The notes below the pieces were generated by a model. It searched no databases. It was not told the origin of the DNA and saw nothing but the letters and a program-made list of their open reading frames with translations. A program made the translations under genes and the position numbers. A DNA stretch of 44,376 bases from contig CAIZGR010000260.1 of the NCBI GenBank assembly GCA_903932535.1, forward strand, positions 1-44,376, written 5' to 3'. Below are positions 1-8,856 of the stretch, in pieces. The stretch is from an uncultured Hyphomicrobiales bacterium. GTDB taxonomy: Bacteria > Pseudomonadota > Alphaproteobacteria > Rhizobiales > Beijerinckiaceae. The number at the start of each line of letters is the position of its first letter. Position 1 is the stretch's first letter.

Positions 1-2
1 AG

Positions 3-140
3 CACGCCGAACACAGGCTCGCCTTGCGGATAAACCGAATCAACGGCGACTGGGACGCCTACTGGAAAGCCCTCGCCCACCCCGACCCCGCCGTCGCCAA
101 TGACAACAGCCCGAAACAATCACAGCGCCGCACCGCCTGA
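3..140 (+). CDS. C-terminal end of an unidentified protein, partial at window edge
   Basis: Reading from base 3 gives 45 codons ending in TGA at 138-140. The fragment is basic and tryptophan-rich (NRINGDWDAYW) and then changes to a polar, proline-containing tail. The other two plus-strand frames give an early stop or a poor arginine/proline-rich translation, so this frame is the best candidate. The start lies outside the window. I do not recognise the family; a transposase-like C-terminus is possible but not demonstrated. The sequence after it (141-394) holds no gene on either strand that I can support. Confidence 0.45.
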   Translation, partial: HAEHRLALRINRINGDWDAYWKALAHPDPAVANDNSPKQSQRRTA

Positions 141-221
141 TTGCGCCACTTTGGATCGCACCCGAGCCAAGCCGCCACGCGTCAAACGCCTAGGTTGTTC
201 GGACGGTCCACACCCGACTTT

Positions 222-237
222 GTATCTATTTAGATAC
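222..237. promoter_or_regulatory. AT-rich perfect palindrome, operator-like
   Basis: gtatctatttagatac is a perfect inverted repeat (7 bp arm, 2 bp centre) in a very GC-rich context. It is followed by a Shine-Dalgarno-like aaggag at about 246-251, but no start codon sits at a proper distance after it. This looks like the operator/leader of a gene whose coding part is no longer there. TetR- or MarR-type repressors often bind such sites; that assignment is inference. Confidence 0.45.
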
Positions 238-394
238 GAGCGAACAAGGAGAAACCGGCGGTTCTGGAAGGGCGGCGGACGCACCAGGGCACAGCCGATG
301 ACCCGGCCGCCGCCGGTCACTGACCGCGCCCTTCAGCGGCCAATCACGACCGTCGCAGCCCATCCCCAGCCCTTCTCCCGGAGGCAGAGGAGTG

Positions 395-3300
395 TCACCC
401 CGCCTCCACCATCTTCTCCGCCTCCGCCAGCTCCACCGACACGATCTGGCTCACCCCCCGCTCCGCCATCGTGACCCCGAACAGCCGGTCCATGCGGGCC
501 ATCGTCACCGGATTGTGGGTGATGGTGACGAAGCGGGTGTCGGAGCGTTTGCGCATCTCCTCCAGCAGGTCGCAAAAGCGCTCGACGTTGTAGTCGTCGA
601 GCGGCGCGTCGACCTCGTCGAGGACGCAGATCGGCGAGGGGTTGGTCAGGAACACCGCGAAGATCAGCGACATCGCCGTCAGCGCCTGCTCGCCGCCCGA
701 GAGCAGGGTGAGCGTCTGCGGCTTCTTGCCGGGCGGCCTCGCCAGAAGCTCGAGGCCGGCGTGCAGCGGGTCGTCGCTCTCGACCAGGAGAAGCTCGGCT
801 TCTCCCCCCTCGAACAGGGTCGAGAACAGGCTCTTGAAATGGCCGTTGACCACGTCGAAGGCGGCCAGCAGCCGCTCGCGCCCCTCCTGGTTCAGCGAGC
901 CGATCGCCCCGCGCAGCTTCCTTATCGCCTCGGTCAGGTCGTCACGCTCGGCAACGAGCTTGTCGCGCGCCCCCTCGACCTCGGCCAGCTCCTCGTCGGC
1001 GCGCAGGTTCACCGCGCCGAGCCGCTCGCGATCCTGCTTGAGGCTTTCGAGTTTTCGCACGACGTCGGCGTGCGCCGGCAAGGCCGCGCCGAGCGGGACG
1101 CCCGCGAGCGCCGCGAGGCCCGCGGGCTCGACGTCGAGGTCGGACTGAATCGCGCGCAGGAGCTCGTCGCGCCGCGTTCGCGTCGCCTCGACCCTGGCCT
1201 CGGCGGCGGCGCGGGATTCGCGCGCTTGCCCCATAGCTTCCAGCGCTTGGCGCGCGGCGCGGTCGGCGGCGGCGAGCGCAGTCTCTCCATTGGCGAGGGC
1301 GTCCGCAGCCTCCTTGCGCGCGGCCTCCGCGGCGGCGAACTCGTCGGCCAGCGCTCGGCGGCGGCGGGTGAACTCGAACGGCGCCCCCGCAAGCTCCTCG
1401 CGCTCCTCCTCGGTGGCGGTTCGCCGCTCGGCGATCTCCTCGATCTGGCCCGCGGCCCGCTCGCGCCGGACGTCCCATGACGCGCGCTCGGCCGCGACCA
1501 CCTTCCGCCGCGTCCCGCGCGCCTCCGCCTCGCGCGACAGATTCTGCACGGCGGCGCGGGCCTCGGCGTGCGCCGCGCGGGCTTCTCCGGCGGCGGCGCG
1601 GGCGCGCTCGAGCCTCAGCGTCAGCGCCTCGCTCGGGGCGAGGTCGAGCATCGCCGCCTCGGTCTCGGCCTTGCGCTCGGCCGATTCGTCACGGGCGGCT
1701 TTGGCGCGGGCGGCGGCCTCGGCCATCGCCGAACGGCGGGTCAAGACTTCGGCGCGCTTGCGCTCGAACTGGGAGAGCGCGTCGCGGGCGCTGTCGGAGG
1801 CGGCGCGGGCGGCCCGCGCACGGTTGCGCCACTCGGCCTCGGAGACCGCGGCCTCGCGCAACGCCGTCGCAGCGCGCTGGGTCTCGACGCGGACCACCTC
1901 GGCCGCCTGCCTTGCGGCCACGGCCTCGCGTTCGAGGTCGCCGAGGCGGTTCTTCTCGACCATGCGGCGCGCGGCCGGAGTCGGCGCTTCCGCCGCGGCG
2001 ACGAAGCCGTCCCAGCGCCAAAAGTCGCCCTCGCGGGAGACCAGCCGCTGGCCGACCTCGAGGAACACGGCGAGGCGTTCGCCGTCCGCGCGCGCGCAGA
2101 CGCCGACCTGGGCGAGGCGGCGCGCCAGCGCCGGGGGCGCGGCGACGTGGGCCGCGAGCGGCGCGACGCCCTCGGGCAACGCGGGATCCGCGCCGACGCC
2201 CGGCAGCAGCGACCAGTGGGCGGGCGCAGCTTCGTCGGCCGGCGCGTCGAGATCGTCGCCCAGCGCCGCCCCGAGCGCCGCCTCCCAGCCGCGCGCGACG
2301 CTGATGGCGTCGACGACGGGCGCGAAGCGGGTGTCGGTGCGGGCGCCCAGCAGCCCCGCGAGCGTGCGCGCCTCCGTCTCCAGCGCCTGCGCCTTGCGCT
2401 CGGCCTCGGCGAGGGGACCGCGGGTCAGCGCCTCGGCCTCGCGCGCCTCGGCGTGCCTCTCCTCGGCGAACAGGGTCGCCTGCTCGGCCGCGTCGAGCGC
2501 CTCCGCGAGCTCGGCGGCCTCCTCGGCGCGGCGCTCGTGCTCGACGTCGTCGAAGCCGTCGCCGGCGAGCGCGGCGAGGTCGCGCTCGATGCGTTCGCAG
2601 TCCGCTTCGAGCCGGGCGAGGCGCCGCCCCTCCTCGGCCGCCGCGGCGCCGAGCGCATGGCGGCGCGCGTTGAGGTCGGACGAGGCGGCCTGCGCCTCGT
2701 TCAGCGCGGCTTCGGCGGCGGCGAGCTTTTGCGCCGCCTCCGCTTCGCGCTCGCGGGCCTCGGCCGCGAGGTCTCCGGCGCCGTCGAGCGCCGCGGCGAG
2801 GGTCGCCTCCTCCTCGGCGAGCCGGTCGAGCACCGAGGCCGCGTCGACGATCAGCGCCTGTTCGCGCTCCAGGTCGCGGACGAGCTGGGCGACGCGGCGC
2901 TCGAGCTCGGCCTCGCGCGCGGCGGCGCGCTTCTCCTCGCCTTCCAGCGCGTCGCGCGCCAGCGTGATCCGCTGGAGCGCGGCGGCGCGGCGGGTCTCCT
3001 CCTCGCGCAATCCCGGCAGCTCGGCGGCGGCGAGCGCCTGCTGGCGCGCGGCCTCGCCCTGGGCGCGTGTGCGCTCGGCGACGTCGAGCAGGTCGGCGTC
3101 GAGCTTTTTCGCGGCCTCGGTGAAGGCGGTTTCGGCCTCGCGCCAAGCGATGAGATGGGCGAGCGCCTCGTTCTTGCGGATGTCGGCGGCCAGATTGCGG
3201 TAGCGGCTCGACTGCCGCGCCTGCCGCCTCAGGCTCTCGACCTGGACGTCGATCTGCTTCAGCACGTCCTCGACGCGCAGCAGATTGTCCTCGGCGCCTT

Positions 3301-3853
3301 TGAGGCGCAGCTCCGCCTCATGGCGGCGGGAGTGCAGGCCGGAAATGCCGGCGGCCTCTTCGAGGATCAGCCTTCGCGCCTGCGGCTTGGCGGCGATGAT
3401 CTCGCCGATCTGGCCCTGGCGGACGAGCGCGGGCGAGCGCGCGCCGGTCGAGGCGTCGGCGAACAGGAGTTGCACGTCGCGCGCGCGCACCTCCTTGCCG
3501 TTGACGCGATAGGTCGAGCCCGAATCGCGCTCGATGCGGCGCGTCACCTCGATCTGCTCGTGCTCGTTGAAGGCGGCCGGCGCGCGATGGTCGGCGTTGT
3601 CGAGCAGAATGCCCACTTCCGCGTTGTTGCGCGAGGGCCGCTTGCCCGAGCCCGAGAAGATCACGTCGTCCATGCCCGAGGCGCGCATGGCCTTGTAAGA
3701 GCTTTCGCCCATCACCCAGAGCAGCGCCTCGACGAGATTGGACTTGCCGCAGCCGTTCGGACCGACGACTCCGGTGAGGCCGGGCTCGATCTTGAACTCC
3801 GCGCTGTCGCAGAAGCTCTTGAAGCCGGTCAGGCGCAAGCGCTCGAATTTCAT
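395..3853 (-). CDS. smc: Chromosome segregation protein SMC
   Basis: The protein is a 1152-aa condensin ATPase that organises and helps segregate the chromosome with ScpA/ScpB. The start is taken at MKFERLRLTGFKSF (3853), the canonical SMC N-terminus; an in-frame ATG 12 codons upstream is unlikely. Walker A is GPNGCGKSN at residues 31-39. The C-terminal ABC signature LSGGEQALTAMSL and Walker B region CVLDEVDAPLDD are intact. Between them lie two long Ala/Glu/Arg-rich coiled-coil arms and a hinge-like segment around the DTRFAPVVDAISVARG motif. Length matches the family (about 1150-1200). The DsbA-like gene is directly upstream on the same strand, 133 bp away, an arrangement common in Hyphomicrobiales. 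The high GC content creates long spurious frames opposite it. Confidence 0.97.
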   Translation of the reverse strand: MKFERLRLTGFKSFCDSAEFKIEPGLTGVVGPNGCGKSNLVEALLWVMGESSYKAMRASGMDDVIFSGSGKRPSRNNAEVGILLDNADHRAPAAFNEHEQIEVTRRIERDSGSTYRVNGKEVRARDVQLLFADASTGARSPALVRQGQIGEIIAAKPQARRLILEEAAGISGLHSRRHEAELRLKGAEDNLLRVEDVLKQIDVQVESLRRQARQSSRYRNLAADIRKNEALAHLIAWREAETAFTEAAKKLDADLLDVAERTRAQGEAARQQALAAAELPGLREEETRRAAALQRITLARDALEGEEKRAAAREAELERRVAQLVRDLEREQALIVDAASVLDRLAEEEATLAAALDGAGDLAAEAREREAEAAQKLAAAEAALNEAQAASSDLNARRHALGAAAAEEGRRLARLEADCERIERDLAALAGDGFDDVEHERRAEEAAELAEALDAAEQATLFAEERHAEAREAEALTRGPLAEAERKAQALETEARTLAGLLGARTDTRFAPVVDAISVARGWEAALGAALGDDLDAPADEAAPAHWSLLPGVGADPALPEGVAPLAAHVAAPPALARRLAQVGVCARADGERLAVFLEVGQRLVSREGDFWRWDGFVAAAEAPTPAARRMVEKNRLGDLEREAVAARQAAEVVRVETQRAATALREAAVSEAEWRNRARAARAASDSARDALSQFERKRAEVLTRRSAMAEAAARAKAARDESAERKAETEAAMLDLAPSEALTLRLERARAAAGEARAAHAEARAAVQNLSREAEARGTRRKVVAAERASWDVRRERAAGQIEEIAERRTATEEEREELAGAPFEFTRRRRALADEFAAAEAARKEAADALANGETALAAADRAARQALEAMGQARESRAAAEARVEATRTRRDELLRAIQSDLDVEPAGLAALAGVPLGAALPAHADVVRKLESLKQDRERLGAVNLRADEELAEVEGARDKLVAERDDLTEAIRKLRGAIGSLNQEGRERLLAAFDVVNGHFKSLFSTLFEGGEAELLLVESDDPLHAGLELLARPPGKKPQTLTLLSGGEQALTAMSLIFAVFLTNPSPICVLDEVDAPLDDYNVERFCDLLEEMRKRSDTRFVTITHNPVTMARMDRLFGVTMAERGVSQIVSVELAEAEKMVEAG

Positions 3854-3986
3854 CTCACGGGCCTTGTCGTCCGGCCGGAGAACCCGCATCCGGCCAGCGT
3901 CCCGGAACGGGACGGATTGTCCCTAGCGGCCACAGCGGGCCGGCGCAATCAACCCCGGACCGGCAAAATACCTGTGCGAAACAGCG

Positions 3987-4733
3987 TCACTTCGCCGCCG
4001 GCTCGAGGATTGCGTCGAATTTCGCGAGCGAATGGTCGCCCGCGAGTCGCTTGCCGGCGACGAAGAAGGCCGGCGTCGAATTGACCCCGAGTTTCGTCGA
4101 GGCGCCGTCGCCCATGCTCCGCACCGCGTCGAGCAGCTTCCGATTCTCGAGGCAGGCCTTGAAGTCCGCCGCCGACAGGCCGGCGGCGCTCGTCTGCTCC
4201 CGGAGCTTCGGGAGCGGATTGTCGACGAAGGCCCAGTCGGCCTGATGATCGAACAGGCGGTCGACCACGGCGTCGCGCTTGTCGGGGCCGGCGCAGCGGG
4301 CGAGCATGAAGGCCGCGAGCGCGAGCCGATCGAGCGGGAACTCGCGCAGGATGAATTTCGCCTTGCCGGTGTCGACGTATTTCGCCTTCAGCGCCGGCCA
4401 GACGTCCTTGTGGAAGGCGGCGCAGTGGCCGCAGGTCATGGAGGCGTATTCGACGATGGTCGCAGGCGCGTCCGCCTTGCCCTCGACGACGTCGGGCAGC
4501 GCCTGCGGACCGTTCAGGGCCGCGGCCTCGGCGGGCGTGAGGGCGGCAGCGGGCGCAGCGGTTTCGCCCCCGGCGGTCGCGAGGATGCTGACGCCGGCCG
4601 GCGCCGCCGCGGGCAGAAGGGCGAGGACGGCGGCGAGCGCGGTTCGGCGAAGGCTGCGCGGGAGGACGGGCAAAGAGAGGCTCCGGGCCGGCGGGTCGGG
4701 CTCCAACGTATCGTGCGCGAAGGAGCGGGGCAA
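3987..4733 (-). CDS. DsbA-family thiol:disulfide protein, exported
   Basis: 248 aa. A basic N-terminus and hydrophobic stretch (about residues 28-47, TALAAVLALLPAAAPAG) form a probable export signal. The thioredoxin-fold domain begins near residue 80 with CGHC at 101-104 in the context YASMTCGHCAAFH, and the cis-proline loop is NSTPAFF. These are the DsbA/DsbG-like Thioredoxin_4 features, so a periplasmic dithiol oxidase or reductase role is expected. CGHC differs from the CPHC of E. coli DsbA but is usual in rhizobial homologues. The gene lies upstream of smc in the same orientation. In many relatives mutY and a DUF721 gene precede it; here an alpha/beta hydrolase does. The first methionine is uncertain because the segment before the hydrophobic core is long. 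Confidence 0.9.
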   Translation of the reverse strand: MPRSFAHDTLEPDPPARSLSLPVLPRSLRRTALAAVLALLPAAAPAGVSILATAGGETAAPAAALTPAEAAALNGPQALPDVVEGKADAPATIVEYASMTCGHCAAFHKDVWPALKAKYVDTGKAKFILREFPLDRLALAAFMLARCAGPDKRDAVVDRLFDHQADWAFVDNPLPKLREQTSAAGLSAADFKACLENRKLLDAVRSMGDGASTKLGVNSTPAFFVAGKRLAGDHSLAKFDAILEPAAK

Positions 4734-4799
4734 TCGCGGCTCTCGCCGTAGCGCCCAGAGTGGACGCGTCTCCTTACGCGCTCGCCCTGAGCCGGCGCC

Positions 4800-5615
4800 T
4801 TATTCCGTCTCCTCGACGAAGGCCGTTACGAGCGCGTCGAAGGCGTCGGGCGTTTCCCACTGGGGCGCGTGGCCCGCGCCCGGAAGGGTCTGCACTGCCC
4901 CGCGCCACAGGGTCGGCGCCCCGAGGGTCGCGAAATAGGCGCCGTTGACGAGCAGCTCGTGCTCCCCGTGCAGGATGGCGAGCGGGGCCTTCAGCTCGCG
5001 CACGACCACGACCTCGTCGTGGGAGGCGCCCGGGGCGAAGCTCGCCGGGAGCCCGGCGCGGGCGCGCCCGTCGGTGCGCAAGGCGTCCTCGAGGAAGAAC
5101 GGCGGGACGTCGAAAAAGTCCGGCGCGAAGAACGACGCGACATAGGCCGCGCCCTGAGCGCGCTCGAAGGCCGGGGCGAAACTTAGCGTCATCGCCGGGT
5201 TCGGCAAAAAGGCCTCCGCCATCGCCGGCGGAAAGGCGAGCGGCGGCGTCCCGAAGATGACGAAGCCCTTCGCTTGCGGAAGTTCGGGCGCCAGCTCGAG
5301 CGCGATATGCCCGCCGAGGCTCCAGCCGACGAAGCGCGCATCGGCGAGGCCGAGCGCGTCGACCGCCGCGCGCACCGCCGCCGCGTGGCCGCGAAGCGTG
5401 TAGAGGCTCGGGTCCTTGGCGTCGTCCGATGCGCCGTGGCCGGGGAGATCGATCGCGACGAGGCGGAAGCGGGCGCCGAGCGGGCCGTCGAGCTGCCGGG
5501 AAAAGGCGCGCGACGACGCCGAATTGCCGTGGATGAGCACGAGCGCCGGCCCCTGCCCAGCCGACTCGTGGACGGCGACCGCGCCGTTCGTCGTGTCGAC
5601 CTTGTGCGTTTTCAT
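4800..5615 (-). CDS. Alpha/beta hydrolase
   Basis: 271 aa, no signal peptide, so cytosolic. The fold is clear: HGNSASSRAF oxyanion-hole motif near residue 29, a nucleophile elbow GWSLGG with Ser99, and a late His (about 249) in GAGHAPQWE. The acid residue should lie near the HGEHELLVN strand. This is the Abhydrolase_1/6 pattern of small esterases, epoxide hydrolases and C-C hydrolases; substrate cannot be read from sequence. It stands alone, between the DsbA-like gene (66 bp downstream) and the L,D-transpeptidase. A palindromic repeat lies just upstream (5674-5725). Confidence 0.88.
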   Translation of the reverse strand: MKTHKVDTTNGAVAVHESAGQGPALVLIHGNSASSRAFSRQLDGPLGARFRLVAIDLPGHGASDDAKDPSLYTLRGHAAAVRAAVDALGLADARFVGWSLGGHIALELAPELPQAKGFVIFGTPPLAFPPAMAEAFLPNPAMTLSFAPAFERAQGAAYVASFFAPDFFDVPPFFLEDALRTDGRARAGLPASFAPGASHDEVVVVRELKAPLAILHGEHELLVNGAYFATLGAPTLWRGAVQTLPGAGHAPQWETPDAFDALVTAFVEETE

Positions 5616-5673
5616 GGCTGCCCCTTCCCCGTTAAAGCCGACGGCGCGACGTCCGCCCCACGGACCCCGCCAA

Positions 5674-5725
5674 TCGGAGGGTCGGCGTCTCGCCGCCCAG
5701 AGGCGCGCGAGACGCGCGCCCTCCC
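5674..5725. repeat. Interspersed palindromic repeat (REP-like), copy 1
   Basis: An intergenic module made of ggagggtcggcgtctcgccg followed by ggcgcgcgagacgcgcgcc. Both halves are hairpin-forming around a gtctcgc or gcgagac core. Related copies lie at 9095-9144, 20084-20136, 25873-25963 and, partially, 36829-36895. All copies are between genes. The copy sits between the alpha/beta hydrolase and the L,D-transpeptidase genes. Confidence 0.6.
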
Positions 5726-5726
5726 C

Positions 5727-7169
5727 CTACTTCGTCGCCGCCGGAGCAGGCGCCGCATGGGGCGCGGCCGGGATCGACCCGGTCGCGTCCGGCGCTTCCG
5801 ACTCACCGTCGGCCGGACTTCTCGCCGGCTTGGCCGGCGGCTCGGTCGCCTTCGCCGCGACGTGCTGCGCCTTGCCCTCGCCGACCCCGGCGGTGCGCCG
5901 CGGCGGCAGAGGAACGTCCGACGGGATCGGCTGATCGGGCACGTAGGCGGTCGCTTCGGGCTTCGCCGGCGCGTCCTGCCCGCCGACGTGCAGCCATTTC
6001 TTGACGTTGTTCGCGCCAGCCCCCCACACGCCTGCGCCGTCGCCGGCGGGGGTCGCGACCGCGATCGTCTGCGGCGGCGCGGCGGCTGGCGCCACGGCCG
6101 AAGGCGCTACGGCTTCCGCCGTCGCGGCGCGCTGCTTCGTCGCTTCCGCCGCCGCCACCCTGACCACCGCGGGCGCGGGAGGCGCGGCCCTGGCCGGCTC
6201 GTCGAGCGCAACCTCCTGCGGCCCGCCGGCGAGCGCCTCCGGGTCGCTCGTGTCCTTGTAGCCGGCGAACACCGGGTTCTGGCCGCCGTCGGCGTAGAGG
6301 GTTCGGATCGGCTTCACGCCCTTGGCCGCGAGCTCGGCGACCTTGGCGGCGTCCTTGGCCTCCTTTTCGGCGACCAGGGCCTCGACCTCCGCGTCTTTGT
6401 GCAGAGCCGGACAGGGCGCGTTCGCAGACACCTCGCCCGACGTGCTCGCGCCGAACACGTAGTGCTTGCCGCACACCAGCACGGACGGCTCGGTCTTGGT
6501 GACCTCGAAATGGTCCGATCCGTTCTTCAGCTCCTCCCAGAAAGCGATGTTCGGATCGAGCCGGTATTTCGCCATGTTCTCCGGCGTCATGTGGAACGGA
6601 AAGGACTGGAGCTGGATCTCGCGCTGACCGCCCCGCAAGGCGTCGCGGGCGATGGCGTAGATGTCGTCGACCTGCTTATCGGTCATCGAGAAGCAGCCGG
6701 CCGAAGAGCAGACGCCGTGGACCATCACGCTGCCGCCCGACCGCCCGTAGGCCCGGTCGTAGGCGTTGGGATAGCCGACGTTGAAGGCGAGATAGTAATG
6801 CGAGTTCGGGTTCATCTGCCCGGGCGCGATCGCATAGAAGCCCTCGGGCACCTGCATGTCGCCTTCGACCCGCTTGGGGCCGAGCTGGCCCGACCAGCGA
6901 CAGATCGGATAGGTCTTCAGGAGCGCATAGCGGCCGTCCGACTTCATCTTCCAGACTTCGAGCTCGGCCTCTTTCTTGTAGGCGCGGATGAGCATCGGCG
7001 ACGAAGGCGTCGTGTCCAGCTTCGCCATCTCGTTCAGGGTGGCGCTGGAGATCGGATGCTGGGACCGGCCCGGCCCGGTGTCGAGATAGGAGTCGTCGCA
7101 TCCGGCGACGAGCGCGCCCGCTGCGGCGGTGAGGCCGAGTGCGGTCAGGCGCCAGAACGGCAGAGTCAT
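5727..7169 (-). CDS. Lipoprotein L,D-transpeptidase (YkuD/YafK type)
   Basis: 480 aa. The N-terminus is a lipoprotein signal with lipobox LVAGC (Cys24), placing it in the envelope. The catalytic motif HGVCSSAGCF has His151 and Cys159, the YkuD-fold signature of enzymes that make 3-3 peptidoglycan cross-links or attach/detach proteins from peptidoglycan. Flanking segments (SGQLGPKRVEGDMQVPEGFY, YYLAFNVGYPN) match the YafK subgroup. Roughly residues 260-480 form a long Ala/Pro/Lys-rich, low-complexity tail with no recognisable domain, an extension beyond the ~250 aa core. Role as transpeptidase versus amidase-like YafK activity cannot be separated by sequence alone. Confidence 0.9.
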   Translation of the reverse strand: MTLPFWRLTALGLTAAAGALVAGCDDSYLDTGPGRSQHPISSATLNEMAKLDTTPSSPMLIRAYKKEAELEVWKMKSDGRYALLKTYPICRWSGQLGPKRVEGDMQVPEGFYAIAPGQMNPNSHYYLAFNVGYPNAYDRAYGRSGGSVMVHGVCSSAGCFSMTDKQVDDIYAIARDALRGGQREIQLQSFPFHMTPENMAKYRLDPNIAFWEELKNGSDHFEVTKTEPSVLVCGKHYVFGASTSGEVSANAPCPALHKDAEVEALVAEKEAKDAAKVAELAAKGVKPIRTLYADGGQNPVFAGYKDTSDPEALAGGPQEVALDEPARAAPPAPAVVRVAAAEATKQRAATAEAVAPSAVAPAAAPPQTIAVATPAGDGAGVWGAGANNVKKWLHVGGQDAPAKPEATAYVPDQPIPSDVPLPPRRTAGVGEGKAQHVAAKATEPPAKPARSPADGESEAPDATGSIPAAPHAAPAPAATK

Positions 7170-7345
7170 GCGTTACCCCGTTTTCGGCCAGCTACTCTAC
7201 GAGCGCCGGCCAAAGAAGTCCATGGGACAGATTCAAGCGCCCGCAGCGCTTACCGATTCGTTAACTTTTTTTCACCCGGATTTGGCCGCTCACTTTCAAA
7301 GCATTTGGGTGAAATTGCGGCGCGCCTCTGCCGCGCCGCAAACCC

Positions 7346-7813
7346 TCACCAAAGGTCGGACGACCGCGCGCCGTCGAAGATTTCCGCCAGCCGCGACCGC
7401 GTGCCCTTGCTCGTCCCCTCCGGCAGCGCCCGGCGCGGAAAGAATCGCGCCTCCTCGATCTCCCGGTCGGGCGTGCGGACGCCGAGCACTTCGTATTCGC
7501 GGATGACGTAGACGGCGACATGGTCGCGCCGGGACACATGGCCGTTGAAATAAAGGCCGTGCAGAACGGGCGTTCCCGTCGACCGCACGCTGGCCTCCTC
7601 CTCGAGCTCGCGCGAAAGCGCGTCGACGAACGTCTCGCCGACCTCGACCCCGCCGCCGGGGAAATGCCACCCCGGAACATAGCCGTGCCGCACGAGGAGC
7701 ACGGATTCGTCGTCGGCGACGACGACGCCGCGCACGCCGAGCGTCATCGGCCGCGTCATCAGGAAGCTCAGGTGCGCGATGCGAGAGCGAAGCCGTGCGC
7801 CGAACGAAGCCAT
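7346..7813 (-). CDS. Nudix hydrolase
   Basis: 155 aa. The Nudix box spans residues 54-76 (GGVEVGETFVDALSREL then EEEASV), matching GX5EX7REUXEEXGU except that the penultimate Gly is Ser. The metal-binding glutamates are all present. The preceding GVRGVVVADDESVLLVRHGY and PGWHFPGG are typical of the NTP/NDP-X pyrophosphohydrolase family. Substrate is unknown. The gene is transcribed away from the metallophosphoesterase (7927), with 113 bp between them for divergent promoters. Several in-frame ATGs near the start make the first 20 residues uncertain; MTRPMTLGVRG (residue 20) is an alternative start. Confidence 0.9.
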   Translation of the reverse strand: MASFGARLRSRIAHLSFLMTRPMTLGVRGVVVADDESVLLVRHGYVPGWHFPGGGVEVGETFVDALSRELEEEASVRSTGTPVLHGLYFNGHVSRRDHVAVYVIREYEVLGVRTPDREIEEARFFPRRALPEGTSKGTRSRLAEIFDGARSSDLW

Positions 7814-7926
7814 GGGTGAACGACGAGCCCCTCCCGCCGGCCGCGCCGGGGTTGTGTTCGCCTTGAAGCGCTCTTAACTCGCCCCGTCAATGGCGGCGCG
7901 CCGCCGAATCCCTGACCGGGCGGGCC

Positions 7927-8826
7927 ATGAGCTTCACCATCGCGCATATCACCGACCCGCATCTTTCACCCGCGCCGCCGCCGCTGGGCGCGGACTTTCG
8001 CCTCAAGCGCTTCATGGGCTGGGTAAACTGGAAGCGCGGACGCGAGGGGCTCAACGACATGGCGCTGCTCGAGCGCATCGTCGTGGACCTGCGCGCCCAG
8101 AGGCCCGACCATGTCGCGGTGACGGGCGACCTCGTCAACATCGCCATGCCGGCGGAATTCCGCCGCGCCGCGGCCTGGATGGAGACGCTGGGCGATCCCC
8201 GGGACGTGAGCTTCGTGCCCGGCAACCACGACGCCTATGTGCGGCCGGCGATGCCGCTCCTGAAGGCGGCCTTCGAGAAGTGGACGATGGGCGACTCGGG
8301 CGCCTCGACCTTCCCCTATCTGCGCCTGCGCGGCGACATCGCGATCATCGGCCTGACCTCGGGCCTGCCGACCGGGCCGCTGATGGCGACGGGCCGGCTC
8401 GGACGGGCGCAACTCGACGCCTTCGCCGCGCTACTCGCCGAGACCGGCGCGCGCGATCTGGCGCGGGTGGTCCTCATCCATCATCCGCCGCTGTGGAAAG
8501 GCGCGCCGCCGTTGCGCGGCCTGACCGACGCGGCGGCGTTCGAGCGCGTCATCGCCGCACGCGGCGCCGAGGCGATCCTGCACGGGCACACCCACAAGCA
8601 GCTCGTCCGCTCCCTGCCGTCGGCGGCGGCGAAGACCGTCGGCGGCCGGGTTCCCGTGCTCGGCGCGCCCTCGGCCGCCGCAGCGACCGCGGACCCGCGC
8701 ACCCGCGCCGCCTACCATCTGGTGCGGCTTCAGCGCGAAGGCGCGCTCTGGCGCGTCGCCGCCCGCGTGCGCGGCCTCGCGATCGGGGGCGAGCATATCG
8801 GCGAACGCGAGGCGCTGGCGGTGTGA
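7927..8826 (+). CDS. Calcineurin-like metallophosphoesterase
   Basis: 299 aa. All five metallophosphoesterase blocks are visible: ITDPHLSP (Asp10, His12), VTGDLVNIA, PGNHDAY, LIHHPPL and HGHTHKQ. These coordinate a binuclear metal centre that hydrolyses phosphomono- or diesters. The length and HGHTHK block fit the class III phosphodiesterase/CpdA-like group found in rhizobia, but the substrate (cAMP, lipid or other) is not determined. No signal peptide. Thirty bases separate it from the small RHH gene, so the two may be co-transcribed. Confidence 0.9.
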   Translation: MSFTIAHITDPHLSPAPPPLGADFRLKRFMGWVNWKRGREGLNDMALLERIVVDLRAQRPDHVAVTGDLVNIAMPAEFRRAAAWMETLGDPRDVSFVPGNHDAYVRPAMPLLKAAFEKWTMGDSGASTFPYLRLRGDIAIIGLTSGLPTGPLMATGRLGRAQLDAFAALLAETGARDLARVVLIHHPPLWKGAPPLRGLTDAAAFERVIAARGAEAILHGHTHKQLVRSLPSAAAKTVGGRVPVLGAPSAAAATADPRTRAAYHLVRLQREGALWRVAARVRGLAIGGEHIGEREALAV

Positions 8827-8856
8827 AATCCGGCAAGACGAAGAAGGGCGATCGGC

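Noticed and set aside
1568..4084. An 838-codon plus-strand frame over smc
   Set aside because: Antisense shadow of smc; no domain, low-complexity composition.
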